From Chloroflexota bacterium (GTDB taxonomy: Bacteria; Chloroflexota; Dehalococcoidia; Dehalococcoidales; UBA2162), in assembly GCA_016199495.1 (NCBI GenBank), contig JACQGQ010000016.1:1-38940 (forward strand): a stretch of 38,940 bases of DNA, read 5' to 3'. Below the pieces are notes generated by a model. That model searched no databases and was not told the origin of the DNA. It saw only the letters and a program-made list of their open reading frames with translations. The first letter of the stretch is position 1. Each line of letters opens with the position of its first letter. The position numbers and the translations under genes were made by a program. This document shows positions 18,721 to 28,281 of the stretch, one piece after another.

Positions 18721-21141
18721 ATGAAAGTTTCAGTCAACTGGCTAAAGGAATATGTAGACATTACCCTGCCCCGGGCTGAGATAGCCGAAAAGTTGACCAT
18801 GGCTGGTCTCGAGGCCGAGGTGGTCGAGGTTATCGGTGAGCGCTGGGATAATATCGTTGTCGGTCAAATAACGGCGATTAACCCCCACCCTAATGCCGAC
18901 CGCCTTCGTCTGGCTACTGTCAATCTGGGCACGGGAGAAGAAACGGTTGTCTGCGGGGCACCGAATCTGACGTCCGGGGATAAGATAGCCTTTGCTCGTG
19001 TCGGTGCTCAACTTATCGATGGGCACAGCGGGCAGGTAGCTACTTTGAAATCAGCCAGGATTCGCGGTGTCGTCTCCAGTGGTATGGTCTGCTCGGAAAA
19101 GGAGCTGGGCATCTCGGATGAGCATGAGGGAATTATGGTTTTGCCCGATGAAGCCCCGCTTGGCGCACCTCTCGCTGATTACCTGGGTGACGCTATTCTT
19201 AATCTGGAAGTAACGCCGAATCGGCCCGATTGCCTGTCGGTGATTGGTATCGCCAGAGAGGTGGCGGCCCTCACCGGGCAAAGCCTGCACCTTCCCGAGG
19301 TAGCCACCGATTTAATCGGTGGTGAGGAAGTGGCATCCCTGATAGAGCAGCAGATAGCCGTGGCAATCTCGGCTCCCGACTTATGTTCCAGGTATTGTGC
19401 CAGCCTGATTACCGGGGTAAAGGTGGCGGAGTCGCCGCGCTGGATGCAACAGCGACTTCTGGCTGGCGGCATGCGCCCGATAAATAACATCGTCGATGTG
19501 ACCAACTATGTTATGCTGGAATACGGGCAACCGCTGCACGCCTTTGATTACGACCGAATCAGGGGTAAGCGAATTATCGTGCGCCGGGCTACCAGGGGTG
19601 AAAGCCTGGTTAGCCTGGATGGGGTAGAACGGGTACTTTCCGGCGATATGCTGGTTATTGCTGATGGAGAGCGGCCAGTGGCGATTGCCGGGGTGATGGG
19701 TGGTGCCAATAGCGAAGTAACTGGAGAGACGACCTCGATAGTGCTGGAATCAGCCAGTTTTAACCCGTCAAGCATTCATTACACCGGCCGGACATTACGA
19801 TTGCCCAGTGAGGCCTGTATGCGCTTTGAGAGGGGTATTCGTGCCGAGATGACCTTGCCGGCACTTGAGCGGGCTACTCAACTGATGGCACAGCTAGCCG
19901 GTGGCGAAGTTGCCCGGGGGGTGGTTGATGTCTATCCCGGCAGGGTGGAGACAGAGCCTATCTTGCTATCAACCGCTGAGGTAAAGCGGCTCCTGGGTGT
20001 TGACTTCAGTCTTGACCGGATAGTTAGCGCCTTGAGTTCCTTGGGCTTTGATTGTCAGCCGGCCGGTTCGGCTTCGGCGGTTCTGGTGACGGCGCCTTAC
20101 TGGCGGAGCGATATACATCTGGCGGTCGACCTTATCGAGGAGGTCGCCCGCATTATCGGCTATGATAGGCTGCCAACGACGATGCTCAGTCAACCGATAC
20201 CCAGGCAGAACCCTGAGCCTGTTATCGGCTTGAAGCGTGAAGTGAGGCACCGCCTGGCCGCTTATGGCTTCCAGGAGGTCATTACATACTCACTAACCAG
20301 TCTGGAAATACTGAATAAGCTATCACCTGAATCTCATCCCCTTGAGCCTGTACTGCTTCGTCTGGCGAATCCGATGACAGTTGAGCAAGAGTATCTTCGC
20401 CCTAACCTGCGGGCTAACCTTTTAGCTACCCTTGCCGCCAACAGGCGGCACGAAGATGGCACTATCACACTTTTTGAGCTGGGCCGGATATATCGGCCAC
20501 GAACCCACGACCTACCGGATGAGCGTGAGGTGGTCTGCGGCCTGCTCAGCGGGTCCGGGCTTGAAAAATCGTGGCAGGGCAGGGACGAATCACTTGATTT
20601 CTTTGCGGCAAAGGGAGTTGTCGAAGGTTTACTCAGCCAGTTGGGTGTGGCCGCCAGCTTTGAGCCAGGCTTAGACGAGGGTTTACACTCAAGCAAACAG
20701 GCAGCCATCGTTATCGGCGGTCAGAGACCGGGTGTTGTCGGTGAGTTACACCCCAGAGTACTGGCGAACTTTGAAATTGTCGGGGCCGTCTATCTTTTTG
20801 AAATCGACCTGGTGGCGCTCCTGCCCTTTACCACCGCTCATAAAATGTTCCAGCCAGTGCCGCGCTTTCCGGCTGTAGTCAGGGATATAGCCCTGGTAAT
20901 TGATGCCGGCATAGCTCACCAGCAAGTCCTCGATATTATTAAGGGCTTTCCCCTGGTCGAGCAAGTTGTCATATTTGATGTTTATTCTGGTGAGCAAGTC
21001 CCGGCAGGTAAGAAATCTCTTGCCTACCGGATTACCTTCCAATCACCGGCTCATACCCTGACCGATGACGAGGTCAACCAGGTCCAGGAGCAAATCCTGG
21101 ATGAGCTGTCCCGTGAGCTTGGCGCGGTTCGGCGCGGCTGA
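18721..21141 (+). CDS. pheT: Phenylalanyl-tRNA synthetase beta subunit
   Basis: MKVSVNWLKEYVDITLP, CGAPN, RPINNIVDVTNYVMLEYGQPLHAFDYDRI, ferredoxin-fold anticodon-binding C-terminus. Confidence 0.97.
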   Translation: MKVSVNWLKEYVDITLPRAEIAEKLTMAGLEAEVVEVIGERWDNIVVGQITAINPHPNADRLRLATVNLGTGEETVVCGAPNLTSGDKIAFARVGAQLIDGHSGQVATLKSARIRGVVSSGMVCSEKELGISDEHEGIMVLPDEAPLGAPLADYLGDAILNLEVTPNRPDCLSVIGIAREVAALTGQSLHLPEVATDLIGGEEVASLIEQQIAVAISAPDLCSRYCASLITGVKVAESPRWMQQRLLAGGMRPINNIVDVTNYVMLEYGQPLHAFDYDRIRGKRIIVRRATRGESLVSLDGVERVLSGDMLVIADGERPVAIAGVMGGANSEVTGETTSIVLESASFNPSSIHYTGRTLRLPSEACMRFERGIRAEMTLPALERATQLMAQLAGGEVARGVVDVYPGRVETEPILLSTAEVKRLLGVDFSLDRIVSALSSLGFDCQPAGSASAVLVTAPYWRSDIHLAVDLIEEVARIIGYDRLPTTMLSQPIPRQNPEPVIGLKREVRHRLAAYGFQEVITYSLTSLEILNKLSPESHPLEPVLLRLANPMTVEQEYLRPNLRANLLATLAANRRHEDGTITLFELGRIYRPRTHDLPDEREVVCGLLSGSGLEKSWQGRDESLDFFAAKGVVEGLLSQLGVAASFEPGLDEGLHSSKQAAIVIGGQRPGVVGELHPRVLANFEIVGAVYLFEIDLVALLPFTTAHKMFQPVPRFPAVVRDIALVIDAGIAHQQVLDIIKGFPLVEQVVIFDVYSGEQVPAGKKSLAYRITFQSPAHTLTDDEVNQVQEQILDELSRELGAVRRG

Positions 21142-21213
21142 TTTCAACGGCGCATTAAAAACCGCCGCAAGACCCTTCAGCCCAATATGTCTTGGACCCC
21201 GCGCAACACTTGC

Positions 21214-21242
21214 TTGACACCTGCGTTAGCTTACGATATAAT
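21214..21242 (+). promoter_or_regulatory. Consensus sigma-70 promoter
   Basis: TTGACA (21214-21219) N17 TATAAT (21237-21242). Confidence 0.75.
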
Positions 21243-21275
21243 GCTAGCCAAAACCACGCTGAGAGAGGAGGTAAC

Positions 21276-22238
21276 ATGATTCCAATAACAGAGGTAGCCG
21301 ATGGTATCTTCAAGATAGGTCCGCTGGACACTAGAAATAATGGCGCGACTCCGTGGACGGCGCCCTTTCTGGTGGTAGGCAAGGAGCGGGCCGCCATTCT
21401 GGAGCCGGGGGAGAAAGGACAAGCAGATGAGCTCCTGCAGGCGATTGGGGGGCGGGGTGACCCTGAGTTGAAAATAGACCTGAACCGTATCGCCTACCTT
21501 ATCCCCACCCATATCCACCTGCACCATATTGCCGGGGCGAATATACTGCTGGAAAGATGCCCCAACGCCAAGGTGGCCTGTCATCAGCGTGGTGCTCCAC
21601 ACTTGGCTGAGCCCACTCGACTCAACGAAAGTACCTTGCAAGTGTGGGGGCAGGACTCAGGATGCCCACAAATAGCTCCCATACCCGAGAACAGGATAAT
21701 AGCTCTAGCCGGTGGTGAGGTCCTTGACCTGGGCGGGCGAGAACTTGAAATTATCGAGACTGTTGGCCATGCCCCCCATCACATCGCCGTTTTTGACCGC
21801 CTCACCAAAACCCTATTCACCGGCGATTCGGCCGGCGCCTTTCATTTAGGGCCGGGCGGGCGGCGGGCCCGACCCGACATTTTACCCCCACTATTCGATG
21901 TGGATAGAGCGGTGGACAGCGTGCGCCGTATGCGGGCTTTGAAGGCCAGGCGCATCTTTGTCTTCGGTTGGAACGCAGCCAGCTACACGCCTAACCAGAC
22001 TCTGAGATGGGCTGAGAAAGACTACCGTGCCGTCGAGAAGATTTGCCTGGAGGGCATGCAGAAGAAGCTACCTGCCGTAAAAATAGCCCAAAAGGTAGAG
22101 GAGTATTATGACTCGGTAGGGCGCATCCAGGGACACGGGGAAGATGAAAGTGTCCCGCGAGAACAGCGGTCACGGGGGCCAATCGGCATGTACGCCTATA
22201 TCAAGAGGAAGTACCCCGACCTGGAGTTGCCCAAATAA
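21276..22238 (+). CDS. Metallo-beta-lactamase-fold hydrolase
   Basis: LIPTHIHLHHIAGANIL, VGHAPHHIAVFD, LFTGDSAG metal-binding motifs; SD GAGGAGG before ATG 21276. Confidence 0.9.
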   Translation: MIPITEVADGIFKIGPLDTRNNGATPWTAPFLVVGKERAAILEPGEKGQADELLQAIGGRGDPELKIDLNRIAYLIPTHIHLHHIAGANILLERCPNAKVACHQRGAPHLAEPTRLNESTLQVWGQDSGCPQIAPIPENRIIALAGGEVLDLGGRELEIIETVGHAPHHIAVFDRLTKTLFTGDSAGAFHLGPGGRRARPDILPPLFDVDRAVDSVRRMRALKARRIFVFGWNAASYTPNQTLRWAEKDYRAVEKICLEGMQKKLPAVKIAQKVEEYYDSVGRIQGHGEDESVPREQRSRGPIGMYAYIKRKYPDLELPK

Positions 22239-22328
22239 AGGGCGAAGTGGCTGACCTAATGAGGTCGCTTAGCCACGGGCACCTTTGCCCCCCGTCTTTG
22301 GGGTAAGGGGCGAGGTAGATTGCTTGTC

Positions 22329-22961
22329 TCAAGAGTCCTGGCGGAGGTCAACTGCCCTGAAGCGGCCGGCTTTGAGTTCAGCGATTAGCTGCTCCACATT
22401 GCTGATTTTTCTTTCGAAGAAGGTGGCGCAGGAAGGTATGTTTGAGGTGGAGTGAGCATCGCTGCCACCAACGCCATTCAGGTTTAGCCGGCGGCATAGC
22501 TCCTGGGAGAATTTGTTTTCCCTCTCTGAGGCTCTACCGTTAAACACTTCGACTGTGTCTACGAGGCGAAAGAATGGTTTCTGGCAGTACTGTTCAACTG
22601 CGCCAAAGACATCGGCGTCGCTATGAAAATTTCTTCGGTAGGGGTGAGCCAGTATCATCGCTCCGCCGGCATCGTCGACGACCTGCTTGAGGTATTCGGT
22701 ACGGTGCATGCCAAAATGGTATTTGTCGACCCCGAATACTAAAAAGTGACCATCTTCGGTGTTCAATTCAACTCCGGGTAGAATCAAAAAATCATGCTCC
22801 TGGCTCAACCCGGCTAAAGTATCCTTATCCCGGAACCATTCGTGCTCCGTAAGGCAAATAGCGTTAAGTCCGGCTTGCTTCGCCAGACGAACCAGTTCCG
22901 GGATTTCAAGATTACTATCGTCAGACCAGGGCAAGGTATGCGTATGGAGGTCAATAAACAA
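22329..22961 (-). CDS. PHP-domain metal-dependent phosphoesterase
   Basis: MFIDLHTHTLPWSDDS, CLTEHEW, LPGVELNTEDGHFLVFG, GGSDAHS. Confidence 0.92.
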   Translation of the reverse strand: MFIDLHTHTLPWSDDSNLEIPELVRLAKQAGLNAICLTEHEWFRDKDTLAGLSQEHDFLILPGVELNTEDGHFLVFGVDKYHFGMHRTEYLKQVVDDAGGAMILAHPYRRNFHSDADVFGAVEQYCQKPFFRLVDTVEVFNGRASERENKFSQELCRRLNLNGVGGSDAHSTSNIPSCATFFERKISNVEQLIAELKAGRFRAVDLRQDS

Positions 22962-24668
22962 CTAGTTTTCCCTTCCAGTAATAAGCTCCTTGAGCCGGAG
23001 AACGGCTTCCTCCAGCGGCAGGAGCTGAGGCTCTTTCTCGGAGCGCCATTTTACCTCAACGCTATTTTTCTCCAGGGTGCGGGGGCTAATGGTAACCCGG
23101 ACTGGTATCCCCAGCAGGTCAGCATCGTTGAACTTCACCCCCGGGGATTCTTTGCGGTCGTCAAAGAGCACCTCCAGGTGCTGCCCTTCTAAATCAGTAT
23201 ACAGCTTTTCCGCCGTAATTGCCACCTGAGGGTTTTCCAGGTAGAGGGGACAAAGATAGATGTGATAAGGGGCGATAGCCAGCGGCCAGATAATACCCTT
23301 ATCATCGTGATTTTGCTCTATGCCGGCAGCCAGTAATCGGCCCAGTCCGATGCCATAACACCCCATGACAATAGGCCGTGATAGGTCGCCCTGGTCGATA
23401 AAATGGGCACCCATTTTTTGGCTGATGAAGGTGCCAAGTTTGAAGGTGTGCCCGACCTCGATGCCATGGCTGGATGATAATTCACCGCCGCACTTGGGGC
23501 ATCTATCCCCGGCACGAGCCCGGGCGATATCGGTGATGAGGTCGACCTTGAAGTCCCTGGGGTAGTTGACATTCCTGAGGTGTGTCTCGGGCTTGTTGGC
23601 GCCGGCAATAAAGTTTGTTCCGGTGGTTATCGAGTCATCGGCAATAACTTTGATGCCGCTGATACCTATCGGGGAAGCGGCGCCGGCGACGATACCGGCT
23701 TCAGTCACCTCGGCTTCGGTAGCCATGCGGAGTTCGCTGCACTTCAAGACGTTTTTCAGCTTTACCTCGTTCACCTCAAGGTCACCCCTGATAACGACGA
23801 AGATTAGCCTGCCATCGGCGCTGTAGAATACCGCTTTGAGGGTGTGACTCCGGGGTATTTTCAGGAAGTTGGCTACCTCTTCAATAGTAGCTATCCCCGG
23901 CGTGCTGACATCTTCCAGAGGTAGCGGCTCATCACCGGCTACCTTTTCTTTAGTGCTCTGAGCCTTCTCAACATTGGCGCTATATTTACAGTTAGCGCAG
24001 GAGATAACCTCGTCTTCACCACTTTCAGCAATAACTATGAATTCGTGGGAATCCTTGCCCCCGATGGCACCGCTATCAGCTTCAACCAGCCGGGCAGGTA
24101 AGCCGCAACGGGCGTAGATATTCTGGTAGGCCTGGAGCATTTTGTTATAACTCCGGCTCAGCCCTTCTTCATCGGTATCAAAGCTATAGAGGTCCTTCAT
24201 GATGAACTCGCGGACTCTAATCAACCCGGCCCTGGGGCGAGGCTCATCGCGGAACTTGGTCTGGATTTGATACAACAGGAGAGGCAGGTCACGGTAGCTC
24301 TGCACATTAGAGTTGACCAGTTCCGTGATAACCTCTTCGTGGGTCGGTCCCAGGACGAGCCTGCGCTCCCGGCGGTCGGAGAGGGTAAACAGTCCCTGTC
24401 CAAAAGCCAGGTCTCGCCCGGTTGCCTGCCATAGCTCTAGAGGCTGGAGAGCCGGCAGCATTAGCTCCTGTCCGCCGGCTTTATCCATCTCCTCGCGGAT
24501 GATGTTCTCTATTTTCCTGAGCGCCCTCCAGGCTAAGGGCAGGTAGGAATAGACTCCGGCGGCTATCTGGTGTATCATGCCGGCTCTCAGTAGTAGCTGG
24601 TGGCTGATGGTGTCCGCTTCGGCGGGGAGCTCTCTTTGCGTCTTACCGAATAGCTTTGATATACGCAT
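22962..24668 (-). CDS. proS: Prolyl-tRNA synthetase
   Basis: MIHQIAAGVYSYLPLAWRALRKIENIIREEMDKAGGQELMLPALQP, RPRAGLIRVREFIMKDLYSFD, MGCYGIGLGRLLAAGIEQNHDDKGIIWP. Confidence 0.97.
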   Translation of the reverse strand: MRISKLFGKTQRELPAEADTISHQLLLRAGMIHQIAAGVYSYLPLAWRALRKIENIIREEMDKAGGQELMLPALQPLELWQATGRDLAFGQGLFTLSDRRERRLVLGPTHEEVITELVNSNVQSYRDLPLLLYQIQTKFRDEPRPRAGLIRVREFIMKDLYSFDTDEEGLSRSYNKMLQAYQNIYARCGLPARLVEADSGAIGGKDSHEFIVIAESGEDEVISCANCKYSANVEKAQSTKEKVAGDEPLPLEDVSTPGIATIEEVANFLKIPRSHTLKAVFYSADGRLIFVVIRGDLEVNEVKLKNVLKCSELRMATEAEVTEAGIVAGAASPIGISGIKVIADDSITTGTNFIAGANKPETHLRNVNYPRDFKVDLITDIARARAGDRCPKCGGELSSSHGIEVGHTFKLGTFISQKMGAHFIDQGDLSRPIVMGCYGIGLGRLLAAGIEQNHDDKGIIWPLAIAPYHIYLCPLYLENPQVAITAEKLYTDLEGQHLEVLFDDRKESPGVKFNDADLLGIPVRVTISPRTLEKNSVEVKWRSEKEPQLLPLEEAVLRLKELITGREN

Positions 24669-24846
24669 TCTTTATCTATCTTCGTCTCAATTACCGTGAA
24701 TCACCCGGCACAATACATCATTCCTGAAAATGCCGTCTCTGTCAATGGTGGGCGGCACTGGCGAGCTGTCGCCGAGACAGTCCGGTTGGATGGCTTCCGG
24801 GCAATCTCATAACCCGCTTCCAGGGCTTTAGATGCGGTTTTTTCTT

Positions 24847-25464
24847 TCAGTTTTGAGCTTTCCTCTTTGCTTCCATCTCCCTGAAGGAAAATTTGTCAGC
24901 AATATCAGACATACCAGCATTGGTGTACCATTGCTTCAGCCGCCGATAGGTATCGGCGGCCAGGCTGAAGGAGTCTGTTTTCTCCTCTCCCAGAATAAAG
25001 TTTCCCCAGTCCGTTTCCTCTAACCTGGTTTCCGGTGAGAATTCAGCATTCACTAAATCAGCCCCTTCGAGGTGGGCGCGCCATAGATTAGCCCCTTCAA
25101 GGTGGGCGTCCCATAAATAAGCCTTCTCAAGGTGGGCGCGTGATAAATTAGCCCCTTTAAGGTGGGCGTCCATTAAATCAGCCCCTTCGAGGTGGGCGTC
25201 TATTAAATTAGCTTCCTCGAGGTGGGCGCGTGATAAAAAAGCTTTCTCCAGGTGGGACTCTGTTAAATTAACCCTCTCAAAATGGGCGTCCCATAAATAA
25301 GCCGCCTTGAAAATAACCCCGGTGAGGTCAGGCCCCCGCAGGTCGATACCGGTCTCAAATGTCTTTCCGGAAAGGTTAAGACCTTCGGCTATGCCTCCAT
25401 GTTCCTTTATCAATTTAAGCACGTCTTCACGGGTATAGGGATTGTCTTTTGTTCCGTCTCCCAT
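24847..25464 (-). CDS. Pentapeptide-repeat protein
   Basis: AHLEGADLMD/AHLKGANLSR/AHLEKAYLWD/AHLEGANLWR/AHLEGADLVN repeats; start more likely at internal ATG (MGDGTKDNPYTRED) than track 25593. Confidence 0.88.
   Translation of the reverse strand: MGDGTKDNPYTREDVLKLIKEHGGIAEGLNLSGKTFETGIDLRGPDLTGVIFKAAYLWDAHFERVNLTESHLEKAFLSRAHLEEANLIDAHLEGADLMDAHLKGANLSRAHLEKAYLWDAHLEGANLWRAHLEGADLVNAEFSPETRLEETDWGNFILGEEKTDSFSLAADTYRRLKQWYTNAGMSDIADKFSFREMEAKRKAQN
25068..25307 (-). repeat. About eight 30 bp tandem units encoding the pentapeptide pairs
   Basis: Plus-strand units of the form AGGTGGGCGnnn..TAAATnAGCCnCTTCn every 30 bp. Confidence 0.8.
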
Positions 25465-25517
25465 ATTTCGAATCTCTCCACCTCCCCTATCAATACCCTG
25501 ATAAAATCCTTTTCCGG

Positions 25518-25838
25518 CTAGACCAGGAGGCTCACCCCATCTATCTTGATAGTTATGGCATCGTAAGAGCAAGCTCTGATACAAGCGCCGCATCCGTTGC
25601 AGTAGTCCTCCCAGGGGGTTAGTAATACCCAGATGGTGGGGTCTACTCGCTGCTCCTTCGGAATAGAAAAGTCTCTTTTCTCAACCGGTCTGGTGGCGAA
25701 GACGGCTGCCCCACATACCTGAAGACACTTCTTGCAGCCCAGAGGGTCATACATGGAGTAGCGGCACCTATCATGGTCTATAATTATCTCGACAGCCTGG
25801 TTGTCTTCCGTCATTATCGTATTCCTGGCCTTCACCAC
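25518..25838 (-). CDS. 4Fe-4S ferredoxin-type protein
   Basis: DHDRCRYSMYDPLGCKKCLQVCGAAVF and DYCNGCGACIRACSYDAI. Confidence 0.85.
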   Translation of the reverse strand: MVKARNTIMTEDNQAVEIIIDHDRCRYSMYDPLGCKKCLQVCGAAVFATRPVEKRDFSIPKEQRVDPTIWVLLTPWEDYCNGCGACIRACSYDAITIKIDGVSLLV

Positions 25839-26719
25839 AGATTTCTGGCTACAGGGATTTGCTCTCGGGGCACCATCTCGATGGCACTGCGTTTACAGAC
25901 GGCACGGCAAATACCGCACCCGAAACACCCGGTGGGGTCGATGTGGGTGATGTCTTCCCACACCGAGGTATGAATTGCTCCGAACTGACATTGCTCCGTA
26001 CAGGCTCCGCAGGAGTTGCACCTGTGGGGGTCTATTCTAGCGACAAAGTGGCCCTTAAGGCAGTATTCCTTTACTCCAGAAACCTGGCGGTTTCTCCAGT
26101 AAGTACAGTAGGGTCTCTCACAATTACAGATGGCTTCTATTAGCGGCATCCTGCCCCGCCCCATTATCAAGTGCCAACGACCTTTCTTTTCCCACTCTTC
26201 GATAAGCTCCCTGGCTTCTACCAGGTGCAGTGGTACCTTAGCACCCTTCCTTAGCTCGTTTCTCAATTCACGCCATTCGGCACCCCCGAACTCAGTTAAA
26301 CCCTCTCGGGGCAAACGACCATAGCCAATCTCCATGGACATCGCCACCGGCATGCCGAAGCCAATACAGCAATACTCCCTGGTGCCGTGATAAACCAGGT
26401 TGCAGGGGCAATGTCCCAGAACAACCATGCTGTCCTCTCTTTTGGTCGCCTCCTCAGCCAGCTCCAGCACCTTTATCATCTCCTCTTTGATAATAATCTG
26501 AGCCGCAAAGCCGTGAGAGGCACGTTCTTTTAAGAAGTCTATATTCCGGATAAATTCTGGTTCTGAGTATCGCCATTCCGTCTCGGCGAAGGTGGCTATC
26601 ATTTTCCTTTTGGCTTCCTCTTGCTCTGCCGGGGTGGGCAGGATTTTATTGAAGAGGTAGTTGTCAAAGTTCTCATACCAAACCTGCCCACGACCATGGT
26701 CCGTACACCAATGACACAT
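25832..26719 (-). CDS. 4Fe-4S dicluster-containing protein with additional Cys motifs
   Basis: DPHRCNSCGACTEQCQFGAI...DPTGCFGCGICRAVCKRSAI plus MCHWCTDHG, GHCPCNLVYHGTREYCC, CNCERPYCTYW. Confidence 0.85.
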   Translation of the reverse strand: MCHWCTDHGRGQVWYENFDNYLFNKILPTPAEQEEAKRKMIATFAETEWRYSEPEFIRNIDFLKERASHGFAAQIIIKEEMIKVLELAEEATKREDSMVVLGHCPCNLVYHGTREYCCIGFGMPVAMSMEIGYGRLPREGLTEFGGAEWRELRNELRKGAKVPLHLVEARELIEEWEKKGRWHLIMGRGRMPLIEAICNCERPYCTYWRNRQVSGVKEYCLKGHFVARIDPHRCNSCGACTEQCQFGAIHTSVWEDITHIDPTGCFGCGICRAVCKRSAIEMVPREQIPVARNLW

Positions 26720-27097
26720 TAGCTTTACTCCTTTCCTACGGGTTAATTGCTCCTGGGTGGCGATTGACCAGCCGCACTGCCTTGCCTTTCCCTGGTAAAG
26801 TATTCAAACTATGTTAAAGCTATATCACACTGCCTGTCAATACTCGGCTAATTTTTACGATAAAAGTCGTATCCACCAGAGCAATGGGATGATAAAGTGA
26901 GAGTTTAATAGCCGGATTACCGCCAGGGAAAGGGGCAATAATCAGGAAATTATATTCAGTTTCCCGCCAGGAGCTTAACTTTTGAAGCTAACCGCTGATT
27001 CAGGCAGGGCTATCTTGGCTTGACCCCGCTCTAATTTAGCGTTAATATATAAAAAAATAGGGAAGCAAAAATAAAGCACCTGAGGAGGAGAAAACTA

Positions 27098-27724
27098 ATG
27101 GAAGGACTGGAAGGAAAAATAGTTTATTTTGAAAAGGTTGGCCGGGAGAATACGGAGACAACGCTAAGTATTGCCAAAGCGCGGGCCGAGGAGCTGGGTA
27201 TCCAGACTATCGTGGTGGCGTCCACTTATGGTGATACCGCCGCCAGGGCAGTCGAGGTCTTTGAGGGATTCAGGGTGATTGTCGTCAGCCATGTTACCGG
27301 TCACCGCGACCCCGATACCCATGAATTTACCGCCGAAAACAGGCAGAAAGTTGAAAGTAAAGGGGTGCCGATACTTAGTGCTGCCCATGCCTTTACCGGC
27401 GGGGTAAACGTGGCGATGCGCCGGAAATTTAATATGTATCTCCTGGGAGATGTCATCGCTAGTGTCTTGCGTATTTTTGGTCAGGGGATGAAGGTAGTCT
27501 GTGAAGTCGCCCTGATGGCGGCTGACGCCGGTCTGGTACGTACTGACGAAAATGTCATCGTTATCAGCGGCAGTGGCCGGGGAGCCGATACGGCGGTGGT
27601 GCTCAAGCCGGTCAATTCGATAAATTTCTTCGACCTTAAAATTCAGGAAATTCTCTGTAAGCCCCACCTGGCTGTTACCCGGGAGAGACAAGAGGTGGCG
27701 GCTACGGGGCATCATCACCCCTAA
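27098..27724 (+). CDS. Pyruvate-kinase C-terminal (alpha/beta) domain-like protein
   Basis: IVYFEKVGRENTETTLSIAKARAEELGIQTIVVASTYGDTAARAVEVFEGFRVIVVSHVTGHRDPD...VIVISGSGRGADTAVVLKP. Confidence 0.8.
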   Translation: MEGLEGKIVYFEKVGRENTETTLSIAKARAEELGIQTIVVASTYGDTAARAVEVFEGFRVIVVSHVTGHRDPDTHEFTAENRQKVESKGVPILSAAHAFTGGVNVAMRRKFNMYLLGDVIASVLRIFGQGMKVVCEVALMAADAGLVRTDENVIVISGSGRGADTAVVLKPVNSINFFDLKIQEILCKPHLAVTRERQEVAATGHHHP

Positions 27725-27777
27725 TTGTCAGAATAAGTTTTAGTAGTGCCGGATATTTTCAGGTAGGTGACAGAGCC

Positions 27778-28281
27778 ATCAGCTATCAGGAACATAAACG
27801 CCAGGCACCACAGAGTGTCAGTTGTGCCGTGCTCACCATCTCTGATTCCCGAACGGAAGAGGATGATGAGTCGGGCAGGCTCATCAGGCAGAGACTCGAG
27901 GAAAACGGGCACCGGGTACTGTTTTACTCTATTGTGAAAAACGATGCCGGGGCTATCAGGCAGAAAATAGATGAACTGCTGAGACAGGAGGCGCTTCAGG
28001 TCATCATTACCAGTGGTGGCACCGGAATAAGCCACCGCGACGTTACCGTAGAAACAGTGTCTCCGATTCTGGAGAAAAAACTGGATGGCTTTGGCGAGCT
28101 TTTTCGATTTTTGACTTACCAGGAGCTCGGCACGGGTAGTATTATGAGTCGGGCTATCGCCGGTGCCGTCGGGGGAAAGGTTATTCTTTGTTTTCCCGGC
28201 TCTGTGGGAGCGGCTAATCTGGTGATGGACAAGATAATTTTACCCGAAATCGGGCACCTGGTCAGGGAGGCAACGAGGTGA
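27778..28281 (+). CDS. moaB: MoaB/MogA-family molybdenum cofactor biosynthesis protein
   Basis: ISYQEHKRQAPQSVSCAVLTISDSRTEEDDESGRLIRQRLEENGH...IITSGGTGISHRDVTVE; homology extends 17 codons upstream of the track start to a likely AUC codon. Confidence 0.9.
   Translation: MSYQEHKRQAPQSVSCAVLTISDSRTEEDDESGRLIRQRLEENGHRVLFYSIVKNDAGAIRQKIDELLRQEALQVIITSGGTGISHRDVTVETVSPILEKKLDGFGELFRFLTYQELGTGSIMSRAIAGAVGGKVILCFPGSVGAANLVMDKIILPEIGHLVREATR

Noticed and set aside
25068-25307. Regular 30 bp repeats resembling a CRISPR-like array
   Set aside because: No spacers between units; units are in frame and encode the pentapeptide repeats of the 24847-25464 gene
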